Positions 54,194-62,911 of a stretch of 64,000 bases of DNA are shown piece after piece; position 1 is the first letter of the stretch, and the number at the start of each line of letters is the position of its first letter. Below the pieces are notes generated by a model. The model was not told the origin of the DNA. It was given only the letters and a program-made list of their open reading frames with translations, and did not search any database. Origin of the DNA: JAJRVM01 sp041752115 (lineage in GTDB: Bacteria; Planctomycetota; Planctomycetia; Pirellulales; Pirellulaceae). Made by a program: the position numbers and the translations under genes. The stretch is taken from positions 1-64,000 of the forward strand of contig JBGSHS010000170.1 of the NCBI GenBank assembly GCA_041752115.1, given 5' to 3'.

Positions 54194-54952
54194 TCACGCG
54201 ATGAAGTCGCCATGACAATCGTCGACGAAGTACTGTCGCTCGTCACGCGAGTCGCCCACGCAACCGTTGAGAACGGGAGCGCGCGACGCAGACTGGCCGC
54301 AGCGAAGTTCGCGACACTTGTTCCGGAGACGTGCAAGTTCGCCGACGGCGCGAGCCAAGTCGACCGCGGACGAAGTCCCGGTCTTCTGATAGACACTGGC
54401 ACAGATCCGATCGATCGTCCGGTGGCTGACCCCCAGCTCACGTGCGATCGCCTTGTAGGGGCGCCCCGCGACGATCATCGATACGACTTCCTGCTCGCGC
54501 AGGTCGAGCTGTTCGAACCGGGCGTCCAGTCTCGCTCGCCGCGAGTGTGCGTCCTGTACGTTGTGACTGATATTCAGAGCTGAATCGACCGCGGAGAGGA
54601 GATCGGCATCCGCGAAGGGAGCGCTGAGCACTGTCACCGCACCTGCCCGCATGGCCCGCACTGCACTGGGCACATCCACGTCCTCTCCAACAACAACGGC
54701 AGGGAAGGGATGGTACAGTCCCGGCAAGTACTCCAACAGCTCCAATCCGGTCATGTCGGGCAGACTCAGATGCAGCAGGATGCAGCCGGTACAGGAGGGA
54801 TGAAAACGCCTCAGAAACTCGTCGGCGGAACCAGCTAGCGCACAGCGCATTCCACGGGACTGGATCAATGATACGACGCGAGCCCCCGTCGCCGGCTCGT
54901 GCCACACGACGAAGACCGTGGGATCTGTGAAGTCCACAACACCACCCGCCAT
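54194..54952 (-). CDS. LuxR/FixJ-family regulator with a dead (pseudo-) receiver
   Basis: 252 residues from ATG 54952; the longer frame to 55267 is rejected because similarity begins here. The receiver keeps the FixJ fold but every key residue is changed: the acid pocket reads 'VFVVWHEPATG', the phosphoacceptor Asp is His61 in 'GCILLHLSLPDMTGLELL', the Thr is Gly in 'AVVVGEDVDVP', and the Lys is Ala in 'VTVLSAPFADA'. It therefore cannot take phosphate by the normal route. The LuxR HTH is intact at about 145-205 ('LDLREQEVVSMIVAGRPYKA', 'ELGVSHRTIDRICASVYQ'). A Cys-containing C-terminal tail of about 40 residues ('NKCRELRCGQSASRA') is additional. It lies 354 bases after cheW, separated by a terminator-like hairpin. 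Confidence 0.85.
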   Translation of the reverse strand: MAGGVVDFTDPTVFVVWHEPATGARVVSLIQSRGMRCALAGSADEFLRRFHPSCTGCILLHLSLPDMTGLELLEYLPGLYHPFPAVVVGEDVDVPSAVRAMRAGAVTVLSAPFADADLLSAVDSALNISHNVQDAHSRRARLDARFEQLDLREQEVVSMIVAGRPYKAIARELGVSHRTIDRICASVYQKTGTSSAVDLARAVGELARLRNKCRELRCGQSASRAPVLNGCVGDSRDERQYFVDDCHGDFIA

Positions 54953-55306
54953 GGTCAGCTTGACTCGATTTCCAAAAGCCCCCTTACGAGTCTCACCGCA
55001 TTCTGTCGCCCGCTGCGGCTCCGACCCAGTCACCAGCGGGACGAGGTCAGGAGTCGGTAAGCGCCGACGAGTCTGTGTGGGCGCAGGCTTTCTGACAGAA
55101 GTATCGGTCAGCGTCGTCTCCCTGCGCCCCAAAAAACCCCTCACACCACGCCGGGGACAATCCAACCTCCCGACACGTCCCGCACAGACGATACAAACCA
55201 CAGGGTCTCTCACCCGGCGAGCATCGTGGCGGGGTAGAAATAGAGAAGCCCATGATCTGACGACCACGGGCTTCTCCTCGCAGGAAAGTAGTCAGTGACC
55301 CTTTCG
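54953..55306. other. Intergenic region between cheW and the pseudo-receiver gene
   Basis: 354 bases; holds the hairpin at 55243-55276 and, presumably, the promoter of the regulator. No gene. Confidence 0.4.
55243..55276 (-). terminator. Terminator-like hairpin after cheW
   Basis: A 12-bp stem with one A-C mismatch (55243-55254 with 55265-55276) and a 10-base loop, 30 bases after the cheW stop. On the minus strand it is followed by TATTTCTA, a short T-rich stretch. Probable end of the chemotaxis transcript. Confidence 0.55.
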
Positions 55307-55822
55307 TTACGCCCCCGAGGCAATGCGTTCGAGCGAATCCACTGCGTCTCCGCCGAGGATTCGATCGATGTCGAGCAAGATCAGCAGCTGGGATTCCAGC
55401 CGCACCAGCCCCGTCAGGTACTCCTTGCCGAGTCCGGCGACGGTTGGCGGAGGCGGAGCGATGTGGTCTCGCGTGACGCGCAGTACTTCACTCACCGCAT
55501 CGACCATAATACCAATCGTCTTGTCTCTGCACTGAAGCACCATGATGCGACTGTCGTCGGTCTTCTCACTCTCGGTCAGACTGAACAGGACGCGCAAATC
55601 AATCACGGGAATGACCGAGCTGCGCAGATTGATCAGTCCGACGACATAAGGCGGGGTCTGAGGAATTCGAGTGATCTCTGAAATCAGGATGATCTCGCGG
55701 ACCTTGGTGATCTCAATGCCATACAGCTCGTTGGCCAGTTCGAAACTGACGAGCTGGATGGTGCCACGAGTCTCGGACAAAGTGGCTTCAAGAGTGTGTG
55801 GTGTTTCGACCGTGGTGGCCAT
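55307..55822 (-). CDS. cheW: Chemotaxis coupling protein CheW
   Basis: 171 residues forming one CheW domain at about 20-160: 'IQLVSFELANELYGIEITKV', 'REIILISEITRIPQTPPYVV', 'GLINLRSSVIPVIDLR', 'TIGIMVDAVSEVLRV' and 'QLLILLDIDRIL'. It links receptors to the CheA kinase; no cheA is in the window, so it must use a CheA encoded elsewhere. It follows the receptor gene by 93 bases in the same direction and is probably the last gene of the transcript. Confidence 0.95.
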   Translation of the reverse strand: MATTVETPHTLEATLSETRGTIQLVSFELANELYGIEITKVREIILISEITRIPQTPPYVVGLINLRSSVIPVIDLRVLFSLTESEKTDDSRIMVLQCRDKTIGIMVDAVSEVLRVTRDHIAPPPPTVAGLGKEYLTGLVRLESQLLILLDIDRILGGDAVDSLERIASGA

Positions 55823-55915
55823 GACATGCTCCGGTAACTGGGGTGTTTGCCGTTGGTAAGTGAGGGCGTGGCGGCAGCAAGGCCGCCGCCTCGAACTCCC
55901 TCGATGACATTTCGT

Positions 55916-58216
55916 CTAGCGGCCGGTCGTGGAGACGGTGAACTGACTGACCATGTCACGCAACGACATGGCCTGTGCTCCCAGCTGCTCACTGCTGGAG
56001 GCCATCTCTTCGCTGCCGGCAGCCGACTGTTCCGTGACCTGGGCGACACCCTGGATGGCCTTGGAGACTTCCTCGGCGTTGGCCGCCTGCTGCATGGTGG
56101 CGGCGGCAATCTCCGAAATCTTGGCCGCGGTGGCTTCCGCCGCCTTAATAATCTGCTTGAGCGATTCACCGGTCTGATCGCTCAGTTGTGCTCCTTCCTC
56201 CACGCGGGCCGTGGACTCCTTGATCAAGCCCGATATCTCTCCCGCTGCCTGGTTGGACCGTTCGGCCAGCTTGCGGACTTCATCGGCCACCACGGCGAAT
56301 CCCATGCCGTGCTCACCGGCTCGAGCCGCTTCGATGGCGGCGTTCAGAGCGAGCAGGTTCGTCTGGCTGGCGATCTCGGAAATCACCTGGATGATCTCGG
56401 CGATCTGCGTGGAGCTGGTGCGGATCTGCCCCATCGATTCCACCGACTTCTGCACGGCTCGTCCACCCTCTTCGGCCAGGCGATTCGCGTCGGACGCGAC
56501 CTTGGTCGCTTCGGTGGCGTTCTCCTTCACGCCGTCGACCGACCGAGCCAGTTCTTCGATAGCGGCCGTCATCTGCTCAACACTCGAGCTCTGCGTCTGC
56601 GCTCCCGATGCCAGTGTCTGCGAGCTTTCGGCAATCACGCGAGCACCTTCGGCAAACTGGTTGGCGCTCTCATTGATCTGTTGAATGGCATCTCGGATCG
56701 CCTCGATCACTTGATTCACGTTGTCACGCAGCTCCCCGTAAGCTCCCGGGTAGCTGTTCTCGACCATCCGTGAGAAGTCCTTCGCCGCCAGTCGTTTGAG
56801 GATCTTGGCAATATCCTGGATCGGCGCGGCAAATCCTTCCAGAGTCTTGTTCATGCCCTGGATGATCTGCTTCCACGTCCCGGAGTACTTTCCGTCGTCG
56901 ACACGCGTGTTCAATTCTCCCTTGCCGGCAGCCGTAGCCAGCTGAATGACTTCCGTGGCCACGTTCTTGAGGTTGGAGCGGACTTGCTCAACTGTCTCGT
57001 TAATGAAGGCCTTCGTGCCGGGGAACTTCTCCAGCGGCGCCTCGAAGTTGCCCCTTCCGAACTCGGCGATGCAGGCCATCGCCTTCTTCTTGACCGCGAT
57101 GTGGCCCGAGACCATGCCGTTAATCCCACTGGCCATATCGTGATAGGCCCCCTGGAACCGATCGGCATCGATGTAGACATCGATATCGCCCTTGTTGTGC
57201 TCGTCCGACATGTGTTTCATGTCAGCGACTAACCCGTCAATGGCGTCGATGCACTGGTTCAAATTGTTCTTGATTTCGTTGAAATCGCCCTGGTACGTGT
57301 CGTTGATCCTGGGCGGAATGTCCCCCTTGGAAATCCGGTCGACGTATTCGGCAGCCACGTTGAGCGGACCAATCACGGCGTCCAGCGTCTCATTGACGCC
57401 TTCCACAATCGGCCGGAATTCCAGGCTGACCAGTTCCGGGTTGCCGCGTGTCTGCAACTGGCCATTGACGGCGGCCTGTGAGAGTCTTGCGGACTCGCCA
57501 ATGAGCGCTCGCAGGACCTTGGAGATTCCGCGTGCCATGAACACGCCCAGGAAGAGCATCGTCGCGCTGCCAAGGCCGATGGCCACGAAGATGCCGATGA
57601 CGGCGTACCGCGCGGTCGACGTGGCGTTGGCAACCCCTTCGTCTCCCAGGCGTGCGTTGAGCTTGATGATCTCGTCCAGGCTCTTGACGCACTTGTTGAA
57701 CGCGTCCCGCGATCGCTTGCTTACTTCAAACACTTGATCGTCGAGCTGTGTGATGGTCGCGTCTTCTGAGGCCGTACCGGCACTGAGTAATTGGTCTTTT
57801 TTTCGGGACGAGTCCACGACTTCCTGAATGAGCGATTTCCACTGGGCCCATTCTCCCGTGAAGCTCTTCCACATGGCAGCTTCTTCGGCCGATTGCGTCA
57901 GCGCCTCATACATCTCAAAGCCCTGGTCGGCGAGCTTGTACCCCTCCTCGATCCGGGTGTACTGATCCGCTCGGATCTGCGATTCCATCATCCGTCGGTT
58001 GATCAGGCCCCGCTCACCGTATCCCACGTTGAGCTGGCCTTTGGCGATCAGATTCAGTCCTCGCACGCTCGGCAGCTTGTTGAGACCGATATCCGTAACG
58101 CTGGCCGACAGGCTCGTGATGCTGCGGTAGCCGACCAGGCCGACCACCACAGTGATGCCAATGGCAATGCAGAACCCACTGAGTACTTTGGTGCCCGTCT
58201 TCATCTTCGCTAACAT
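55916..58216 (-). CDS. Methyl-accepting chemotaxis protein with multiple HAMP units
   Basis: 766 residues from ATG 58216 (GGAGAG upstream). Membrane segments at about 9-31 ('VLSGFCIAIGITVVVGLVGY') and about 203-225 ('AVIGIFVAIGLGSATMLFLG') bracket a four-helix-bundle sensor (4HB_MCP type). Then come several HAMP-like units in series: 'EYVDRISKGDIPPRINDTYQ', 'NKGDIDVYIDADRFQG', 'FGRGNFEAPLEKFPG' and 'GKGELNTRVDDGKYSG'. The signalling domain (about 500-766) has the conserved tip 'EIASQTNLLALNAAIEAARA' and 'MGFAVVADEVRKLAERSNQA'. The C-terminus 'SQFTVSTTGR' lacks a CheR-docking pentapeptide. It sits between cheR and cheW. Ligand unknown. Confidence 0.93.
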   Translation of the reverse strand: MLAKMKTGTKVLSGFCIAIGITVVVGLVGYRSITSLSASVTDIGLNKLPSVRGLNLIAKGQLNVGYGERGLINRRMMESQIRADQYTRIEEGYKLADQGFEMYEALTQSAEEAAMWKSFTGEWAQWKSLIQEVVDSSRKKDQLLSAGTASEDATITQLDDQVFEVSKRSRDAFNKCVKSLDEIIKLNARLGDEGVANATSTARYAVIGIFVAIGLGSATMLFLGVFMARGISKVLRALIGESARLSQAAVNGQLQTRGNPELVSLEFRPIVEGVNETLDAVIGPLNVAAEYVDRISKGDIPPRINDTYQGDFNEIKNNLNQCIDAIDGLVADMKHMSDEHNKGDIDVYIDADRFQGAYHDMASGINGMVSGHIAVKKKAMACIAEFGRGNFEAPLEKFPGTKAFINETVEQVRSNLKNVATEVIQLATAAGKGELNTRVDDGKYSGTWKQIIQGMNKTLEGFAAPIQDIAKILKRLAAKDFSRMVENSYPGAYGELRDNVNQVIEAIRDAIQQINESANQFAEGARVIAESSQTLASGAQTQSSSVEQMTAAIEELARSVDGVKENATEATKVASDANRLAEEGGRAVQKSVESMGQIRTSSTQIAEIIQVISEIASQTNLLALNAAIEAARAGEHGMGFAVVADEVRKLAERSNQAAGEISGLIKESTARVEEGAQLSDQTGESLKQIIKAAEATAAKISEIAAATMQQAANAEEVSKAIQGVAQVTEQSAAGSEEMASSSEQLGAQAMSLRDMVSQFTVSTTGR

Positions 58217-58276
58217 CTCACTCTCCTCGTTGGTGGTGTCGAATAGTTGATTGCAGTAGCGGGCCGTCAACGCCCA

Positions 58277-59002
58277 TCAGGGGCGAATCAGCCCGACACG
58301 CCTTTCGTTCGTGCTCGGTACTGTCTCATCGGTCGGCAGTTGGATGTGAGGTCGGCCGAGTGTGTGTGGTCGGCAGTCGCCCACCGCGGGCACATTCACT
58401 GTCTGCTCGACCTTGCGGTAGATCCGGGCACAGGAAGTCACTTGCTGGAAGTACGGATCCAGCGGCTCCGGTAATCGCTGTGTGTGTTCCATCACGATCA
58501 GTCCACCGGGCTGCAAGGCGCGGTGGAACATGGTGAGCACGTGCACTCGTTGCAGCTCACTGAAATGCAGCAGCACGTTTTTGCAGACGATCAGACTCAG
58601 TCCGTCGCGGATCGGCTGCAGAGAAAGCAGGTCGTGCTGAGCGAACTCGATGCGAGCTCGCAGTTCGGAAGCGGTAACGACCGTGCCGGGCTCCATACCA
58701 GCGGAGAAGTACCGCTTCACGATGTCGCGGGGAACACGACGAATCTCATCTGCCCGGAACACACCGGAACGCACCTGAGTGGCGAACCCGACATCGAGGT
58801 CGGTCGCGTGAATCCTCACGTTCCTGAACACGAACTGGGACATCCGCTCACGCAGCAGAATGGCCAACGTATATGGTTCCGGGCCATGGGCGCATCCGGC
58901 GTCCCAGATGTGGATGAACGCGCGCCCCTGCAGGCTCGGCATCGCCTCGTCGATCGCCAGTGCGAGTGGATCAGAGTCGCGGAAAAAATAGGTGAATGCC
59001 AC
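58277..59002 (-). CDS. CheR-type methyltransferase lacking the N-terminal domain
   Basis: 241 residues from GTG 59002; an in-frame TAA stands about 30 bases upstream, so it cannot be longer. The SAM-binding core is clear: 'FTYFFRDSDPLALAIDEAM', 'DAGCAHGPEPYTLAILLRER', 'IHATDLDVGFATQVRSGVF' and 'LIVCKNVLLHFSELQRVHVL'. Canonical CheR has about 70 further residues in front, forming the helical receptor-recognition domain; here the protein begins exactly at the catalytic domain, and no such sequence is found in other frames upstream. It should methylate receptor glutamates, but target recognition may differ. First gene of the cheR-mcp-cheW run; divergent from cheV. Confidence 0.87.
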   Translation of the reverse strand: MAFTYFFRDSDPLALAIDEAMPSLQGRAFIHIWDAGCAHGPEPYTLAILLRERMSQFVFRNVRIHATDLDVGFATQVRSGVFRADEIRRVPRDIVKRYFSAGMEPGTVVTASELRARIEFAQHDLLSLQPIRDGLSLIVCKNVLLHFSELQRVHVLTMFHRALQPGGLIVMEHTQRLPEPLDPYFQQVTSCARIYRKVEQTVNVPAVGDCRPHTLGRPHIQLPTDETVPSTNERRVGLIRP

Positions 59003-59218
59003 GGCTGGTGCTGAGCTTTGTGAGGGTTACAGGGGCAGAAAGGTCGGGTGAATTGACCTACCGAACCATAGGTCCTGGCAGACGACCGCAAGCGACCTGA
59101 CATAAGTACGACAGAATTCCTTGCCATCGGCTTGTGACCTACTTTTGCTGAGGCAAGTTCGCGCGCACGGGGCGTGCGTCTGCTGGCCGCCAGGAATCCT
59201 CACAGAAGGAAGCACAGC

Positions 59219-60187
59219 GTGAAAAGCGACTCGATGACCAATGCCAGTTCGCGGACGAGCGCAGTGGACACGGGGATTCTGCTCGAGGCTGGCACGAATG
59301 AACTGGAAGTACTCGTGTTCGCAGTGGGTGGCGAACGCTACGCAGTCAACGTCGCCAAGGTGCGGGAAGCCAGGACGCTCGAGCACACCACGTTCCTGCC
59401 CCGTTTTCCCGCTTCCGTCGACGGTATGGTCCGCGTGCGAGACACCGTCGTGCCCGCTGTGGATCTGCACAAATGTCTGTGGGGATCTGCCCTGCCGGAA
59501 ACGTGTGTCGATGCGCGCCACCTGCTGCTCGAGTTTAACAATCAGCTGATTGCATTTCGAGTGGAAGCCGTGGATCGAGTTCATCGCGTCTCGTGGAAAG
59601 AAATCCTGCCGCTTCCATCTGGCACTGGCCAGGATGTCCCCGTCACAGGCCTCGTGCTGTTGGAGGGCAAGATCGTCATCCTGCTCGACTTCGAGTCGAT
59701 TGGCGCGAAGTTGGGAATCAGCGGCAGCGTGACGGTCTCCCAACACCTTGCCGAGGCGCCACCCAAAGCCATTCCACACCGCCTCGTGTTCGCCGATGAC
59801 TCGGCACTGATCCGGCGAATGATGCACGAGACGCTCAAACATGCCGGCTATGATGACATTCGCATTTGTGTTGACGGCCAGGAAGCCTGGGACTATATGC
59901 AGCAACTGGCTCGTGAGCACACCGCCGAGTCGGTACGGGAATCGGTAGCCGCGGTGATCACCGACATTGAAATGCCGCGGATGGATGGATTCAGCCTCAC
60001 CAAAAACATTCGCCACGATCCTGTTCTGAAGGATCTGCCGGTGATTCTCTTCTCGTCGCTCGTCTCCCGAGACAATGAAAAGAAGGGAAAACAGGTGGGT
60101 GCCACGGCGCAAGTTTCCAAGCCGAAATGGGATGACCTCTCGAGTACCCTCGTCGAGGCGCTCGGCCGGGTCGTTCACCACGGATAG
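59219..60187 (+). CDS. cheV: CheV-type protein (CheW fused to a receiver)
   Basis: 322 residues from GTG 59219 (AGAAGGAAG upstream); ATG 59234 is a possible start. The CheW domain covers about 25-170: 'VLVFAVGGERYAVNVAKVRE', 'VDGMVRVRDTVVPAVDLHKC' and 'KIVILLDFESIGAKLGIS'. The receiver covers about 195-320: 'LVFADDSALIRRMMHETLKH', phosphoacceptor in 'AAVITDIEMPRMDGFSLTKN', and 'GATAQVSKPKWDDLSSTL'. CheV acts as an adaptor whose phosphorylation tunes receptor-CheA coupling. Divergent from cheR with 216 bases between. Confidence 0.93.
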   Translation: MKSDSMTNASSRTSAVDTGILLEAGTNELEVLVFAVGGERYAVNVAKVREARTLEHTTFLPRFPASVDGMVRVRDTVVPAVDLHKCLWGSALPETCVDARHLLLEFNNQLIAFRVEAVDRVHRVSWKEILPLPSGTGQDVPVTGLVLLEGKIVILLDFESIGAKLGISGSVTVSQHLAEAPPKAIPHRLVFADDSALIRRMMHETLKHAGYDDIRICVDGQEAWDYMQQLAREHTAESVRESVAAVITDIEMPRMDGFSLTKNIRHDPVLKDLPVILFSSLVSRDNEKKGKQVGATAQVSKPKWDDLSSTLVEALGRVVHHG

Positions 60188-60449
60188 TTCGGCTCCGGTC
60201 CAGCCTCGGAGTTCCGCACGCCCGCCCGCAACCAGGTCATCACGTCGGATCCTTCGGCCAAACGATCGTCCCTCGCCTGATCGTGAGGCGATGTCGTGCT
60301 CACGTCGCCGTGGTGACGTAGTTCTCGCACTGGACTACAATAGTGCCTCATGCCGAGTCCCGCTCGGTTGGCCACCTCCCAGGCCGCTGACCACCAGACC
60401 GCGTACGTTGCAACTACATCCATCTTCTGCCGAGGCCCGATCACACACG

Positions 60450-61964
60450 ATGCCACTGCGCCACCCCCACCCTCGCCTGCTTGCCTTTGCACTCCTGCTT
60501 CCGACGTTGGCCTGCCCGATCCAGGGGCTCGCCCCAGCCTGGGGAGACGATTCGCCACCAGCATCTGCGGCTTCTCCGTGGATCTCGCTGTTCGACGGCC
60601 AATCCCTGGCCGGCTGGCAGGCCTCCGAGCACGCCGATACATGGCGTGTAGACGACGGTCTGCTGATCGCGCAGGGAGAACGCAGCCACCTCTTCTATAC
60701 CGGACCGGTCGGTCATCACGATTTCACGAACTTTGAGCTGGAAGTAGAAGCCAAGACGGGGCCCGCAGCCAATTCCGGCGTGTATTTTCACACGGCGTAT
60801 CAAGAGGCCGGGTGGCCGGCTCAGGGCTATGAAGTCCAGATCAGCAACGCGCCCGCCGAGTCGGGAACCTACCGGGAATTGAAGCGGACCGGCAGCCTCT
60901 ACGCCGTGCGTAACATTTACAAGTCGAATGTGCGCGATGAAGAGTGGTTCCAACTTCGCGTGACCGTGATCGGAAACCGGATTCGTGTGTGGGTGAACAA
61001 CCAACTGACGGTTGATTACGTGCAGCCAGACCAGGCTCCGCGCCGCAGCGATATGGACGGACGCCGGCTTTCGCATGGCACCATCGCCCTCCAGGGTCAT
61101 GATGCCGACAGCAGAGTGGCTTTTCGCTGTGTGAGAATCCGCTTACTGGAGGCAGACGCTGACCCGTTCGCCGAGCCACGACCGTCGGAAGAAGGATACG
61201 GCGTCACGGCACTCGACGTGGACCGACTCACCGCCGCCGACGTGCCGTTGATCGACTATCACATCCACCTGCGCGGTGGCATGACGCCTCAGAAGGCGAT
61301 GGATCGTCAGGCCGTGCTGGGGCTGAACTCAGGAGTACTGGAGAATGTCGGCCGAGGTTGGCCGATCGAAAACGACCAACAGCTCAAAACGATCTTGGAA
61401 AGTGTCGAAGGACTCCCGTTAATGGTCGGCCTGCAGGTGAATGACCGGGACTGGATGCACCGCCACAGCCAGGAACTGCTCGATCGGCTCGACTACGTTC
61501 TGGCCGACACCATGATCATGCCAATGCCTGACGACAAGGGACCACCGACGAAGCTGTGGATCGCCGAGAACTTCACCATTCCTGACGCCGAAGCGTGGAT
61601 GGAGCGTTACGTGCAACACAACCTGCGCGTACTTCGCGAGCCGATTTCCATTCTGGCCAATCCCACCTATCTGCCGGCGGCCTTGGAGAACCAGTATGAT
61701 CAGCTCTGGACCGACGCCAGGATGCGACAAGTGATCCAAGCGGCCATCGATAACCATGTGGCGCTGGAGATCAACGGTTCGAGCCAATGGCCACACGATC
61801 GGTTTATCCGGATGGCCAAGCAGATGGGAGCTAAGTTCAGCCTCGGCTCCAACAATTTTGATGACAAACCCATCGACATGTCGCGTTGTCTGGAGGCGAT
61901 TACCCGCTTTGATCTGACGAACCAGGACCTCTTCGTGCCAGGCGAACGACCTTCCACCGAGTGA
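60450..61964 (+). CDS. DUF1080 (3-keto-disaccharide hydrolase-like) domain fused to a PHP-like metallohydrolase
   Basis: 504 residues from ATG 60450, where a signal peptide begins ('LLAFALLLPTLACPIQGLA'). The DUF1080 domain covers about 45-235: 'WISLFDGQSLAGWQASEHAD', 'FTNFELEVEAKTGPAANSGV', 'QGYEVQISNAP' and 'GTIALQGHDADSRVAFRCVR'. The second domain (about 255-500) is PHP-like: 'PLIDYHIHLRGGMTPQKAMD' with the HxH pair, 'VALEINGSSQWPHDRFIRMA' and 'GAKFSLGSNNFDD', the last in place of the usual SDAH motif. Both domains are predicted hydrolases, so one secreted protein may carry out two steps on a sugar derivative. Convergent with another DUF1080 gene. Confidence 0.85.
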   Translation: MPLRHPHPRLLAFALLLPTLACPIQGLAPAWGDDSPPASAASPWISLFDGQSLAGWQASEHADTWRVDDGLLIAQGERSHLFYTGPVGHHDFTNFELEVEAKTGPAANSGVYFHTAYQEAGWPAQGYEVQISNAPAESGTYRELKRTGSLYAVRNIYKSNVRDEEWFQLRVTVIGNRIRVWVNNQLTVDYVQPDQAPRRSDMDGRRLSHGTIALQGHDADSRVAFRCVRIRLLEADADPFAEPRPSEEGYGVTALDVDRLTAADVPLIDYHIHLRGGMTPQKAMDRQAVLGLNSGVLENVGRGWPIENDQQLKTILESVEGLPLMVGLQVNDRDWMHRHSQELLDRLDYVLADTMIMPMPDDKGPPTKLWIAENFTIPDAEAWMERYVQHNLRVLREPISILANPTYLPAALENQYDQLWTDARMRQVIQAAIDNHVALEINGSSQWPHDRFIRMAKQMGAKFSLGSNNFDDKPIDMSRCLEAITRFDLTNQDLFVPGERPSTE

Positions 61965-62129
61965 AAAGGAGCCCCTTTCGCCGTGGTCCGTGCGGGCGAG
62001 AATGGGAGAACGGCCGCAGCTGAGCATCTTCCCGGATCGGGCGCGGATGCCGCCTCACCGCGTCACGTGAAGCTGTCAAACTTCGAGCAAATCGGCCGAG
62101 CCGCAGAAGGTCTACCGCCGCTCGCCCCC

Positions 62130-62171
62130 TCCTCGAGGCGTTTGTCTCGAGGTGTTTGTCTCGAGGTGTTA
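62130..62171. repeat. Three tandem 14-bp repeats at the end of the DUF1080 gene
   Basis: TCCTCGAGGCGTTT (62130-62143), GTCTCGAGGTGTTT (62144-62157) and GTCTCGAGGTGTTA (62158-62171). The last copy contains the stop codon of the minus-strand DUF1080 gene. Possibly slippage. The remaining part of 61965-62168 has no gene. Confidence 0.6.
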
Positions 62172-62864
62172 ATCAAGCGACTTGAGGCGGATATCCTTGT
62201 ACCAAGCCTCGCTAGGAGGACCTCCATGGATCTGCAATCCGATGAGGCCTCGTTGCTCGATCGCCTCATCCGGCTCGGTGTAATCAACCGTCGCCACGCC
62301 GTTGACCCACAACCGGATGCGCCGCCCCTCACAGCGAATGCGGTACTCGTTCCATGAATCAGCCTTGACGAGTTCCTTGCGTTTCGCGTCCTCCGGACCA
62401 GCCAGCACTTTGTTGCGACGTGACTCATCGTACAAGCATCCCCACCAACCGTCCCCCAAATCGGCTTGGTAACCGATCATCTCATGATGATTGGGAATCC
62501 GGCGACTGCGGATCTGAATCCCCGCATTGGCTCCCTGACCGAGGACCTTGAACTTCAGACACAGCTCAAAACTCCCGTACTCCTGTTTGGTACAAAGAAA
62601 CTCATTGCGCGGCACCGCCCGTTCGAGTGATCCACCCACAATGGCTCCATCCTGGACGCGGAACGACTTCTCGTCCCCTTCCCAGCCTTCAAGCGTGGAA
62701 CCATCAAACAGAGCCACGAAACCCTCTTCCTGGTCCGATGGCTTCGCACGCTCGTCGGCGTGAGTCGAACAGGTTCCCCCAAAGAAAGCGCTGAGCAACC
62801 CCGTCACAACCAGAATCACCGACAAAGTTCCACCGAAGCGAGTGTTCACAAGTCTGCCTCCCAC
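62169..62864 (-). CDS. Secreted DUF1080 protein (3-keto-disaccharide hydrolase family)
   Basis: 231 residues. The signal peptide is at about 1-37 ('LSVILVVTGLLSAFFGGTCS'), with a cysteine near the cleavage point that does not sit in a good lipobox. One DUF1080 domain fills the rest: 'FVALFDGSTLEGWEGDEKSF', 'NEFLCTKQEYGSFELCLKFK', 'NAGIQIRSRRIPNHHEMIGY' and 'RGLIGLQIHGGPPSEAWYKD'. This jelly-roll family in Bacteroidetes and planctomycetes hydrolyses 3-keto-glycosides made by Gfo/Idh/MocA-type dehydrogenases, consistent with the two such dehydrogenases in this window. Stop codon lies in a tandem repeat. Follows gltA by 47 bases on the same strand. Confidence 0.9.
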   Translation of the reverse strand: MGGRLVNTRFGGTLSVILVVTGLLSAFFGGTCSTHADERAKPSDQEEGFVALFDGSTLEGWEGDEKSFRVQDGAIVGGSLERAVPRNEFLCTKQEYGSFELCLKFKVLGQGANAGIQIRSRRIPNHHEMIGYQADLGDGWWGCLYDESRRNKVLAGPEDAKRKELVKADSWNEYRIRCEGRRIRLWVNGVATVDYTEPDEAIEQRGLIGLQIHGGPPSEAWYKDIRLKSLD

Positions 62865-62911
62865 TGATGTGGCTTCTCTGGACCCGCGGGAAGTGCGGCC
62901 GCCCGAGCGAA

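Noticed and set aside
59027..60181. 384-codon minus-strand frame
   Set aside because: Antisense to cheV, whose CheW and receiver motifs are unambiguous.
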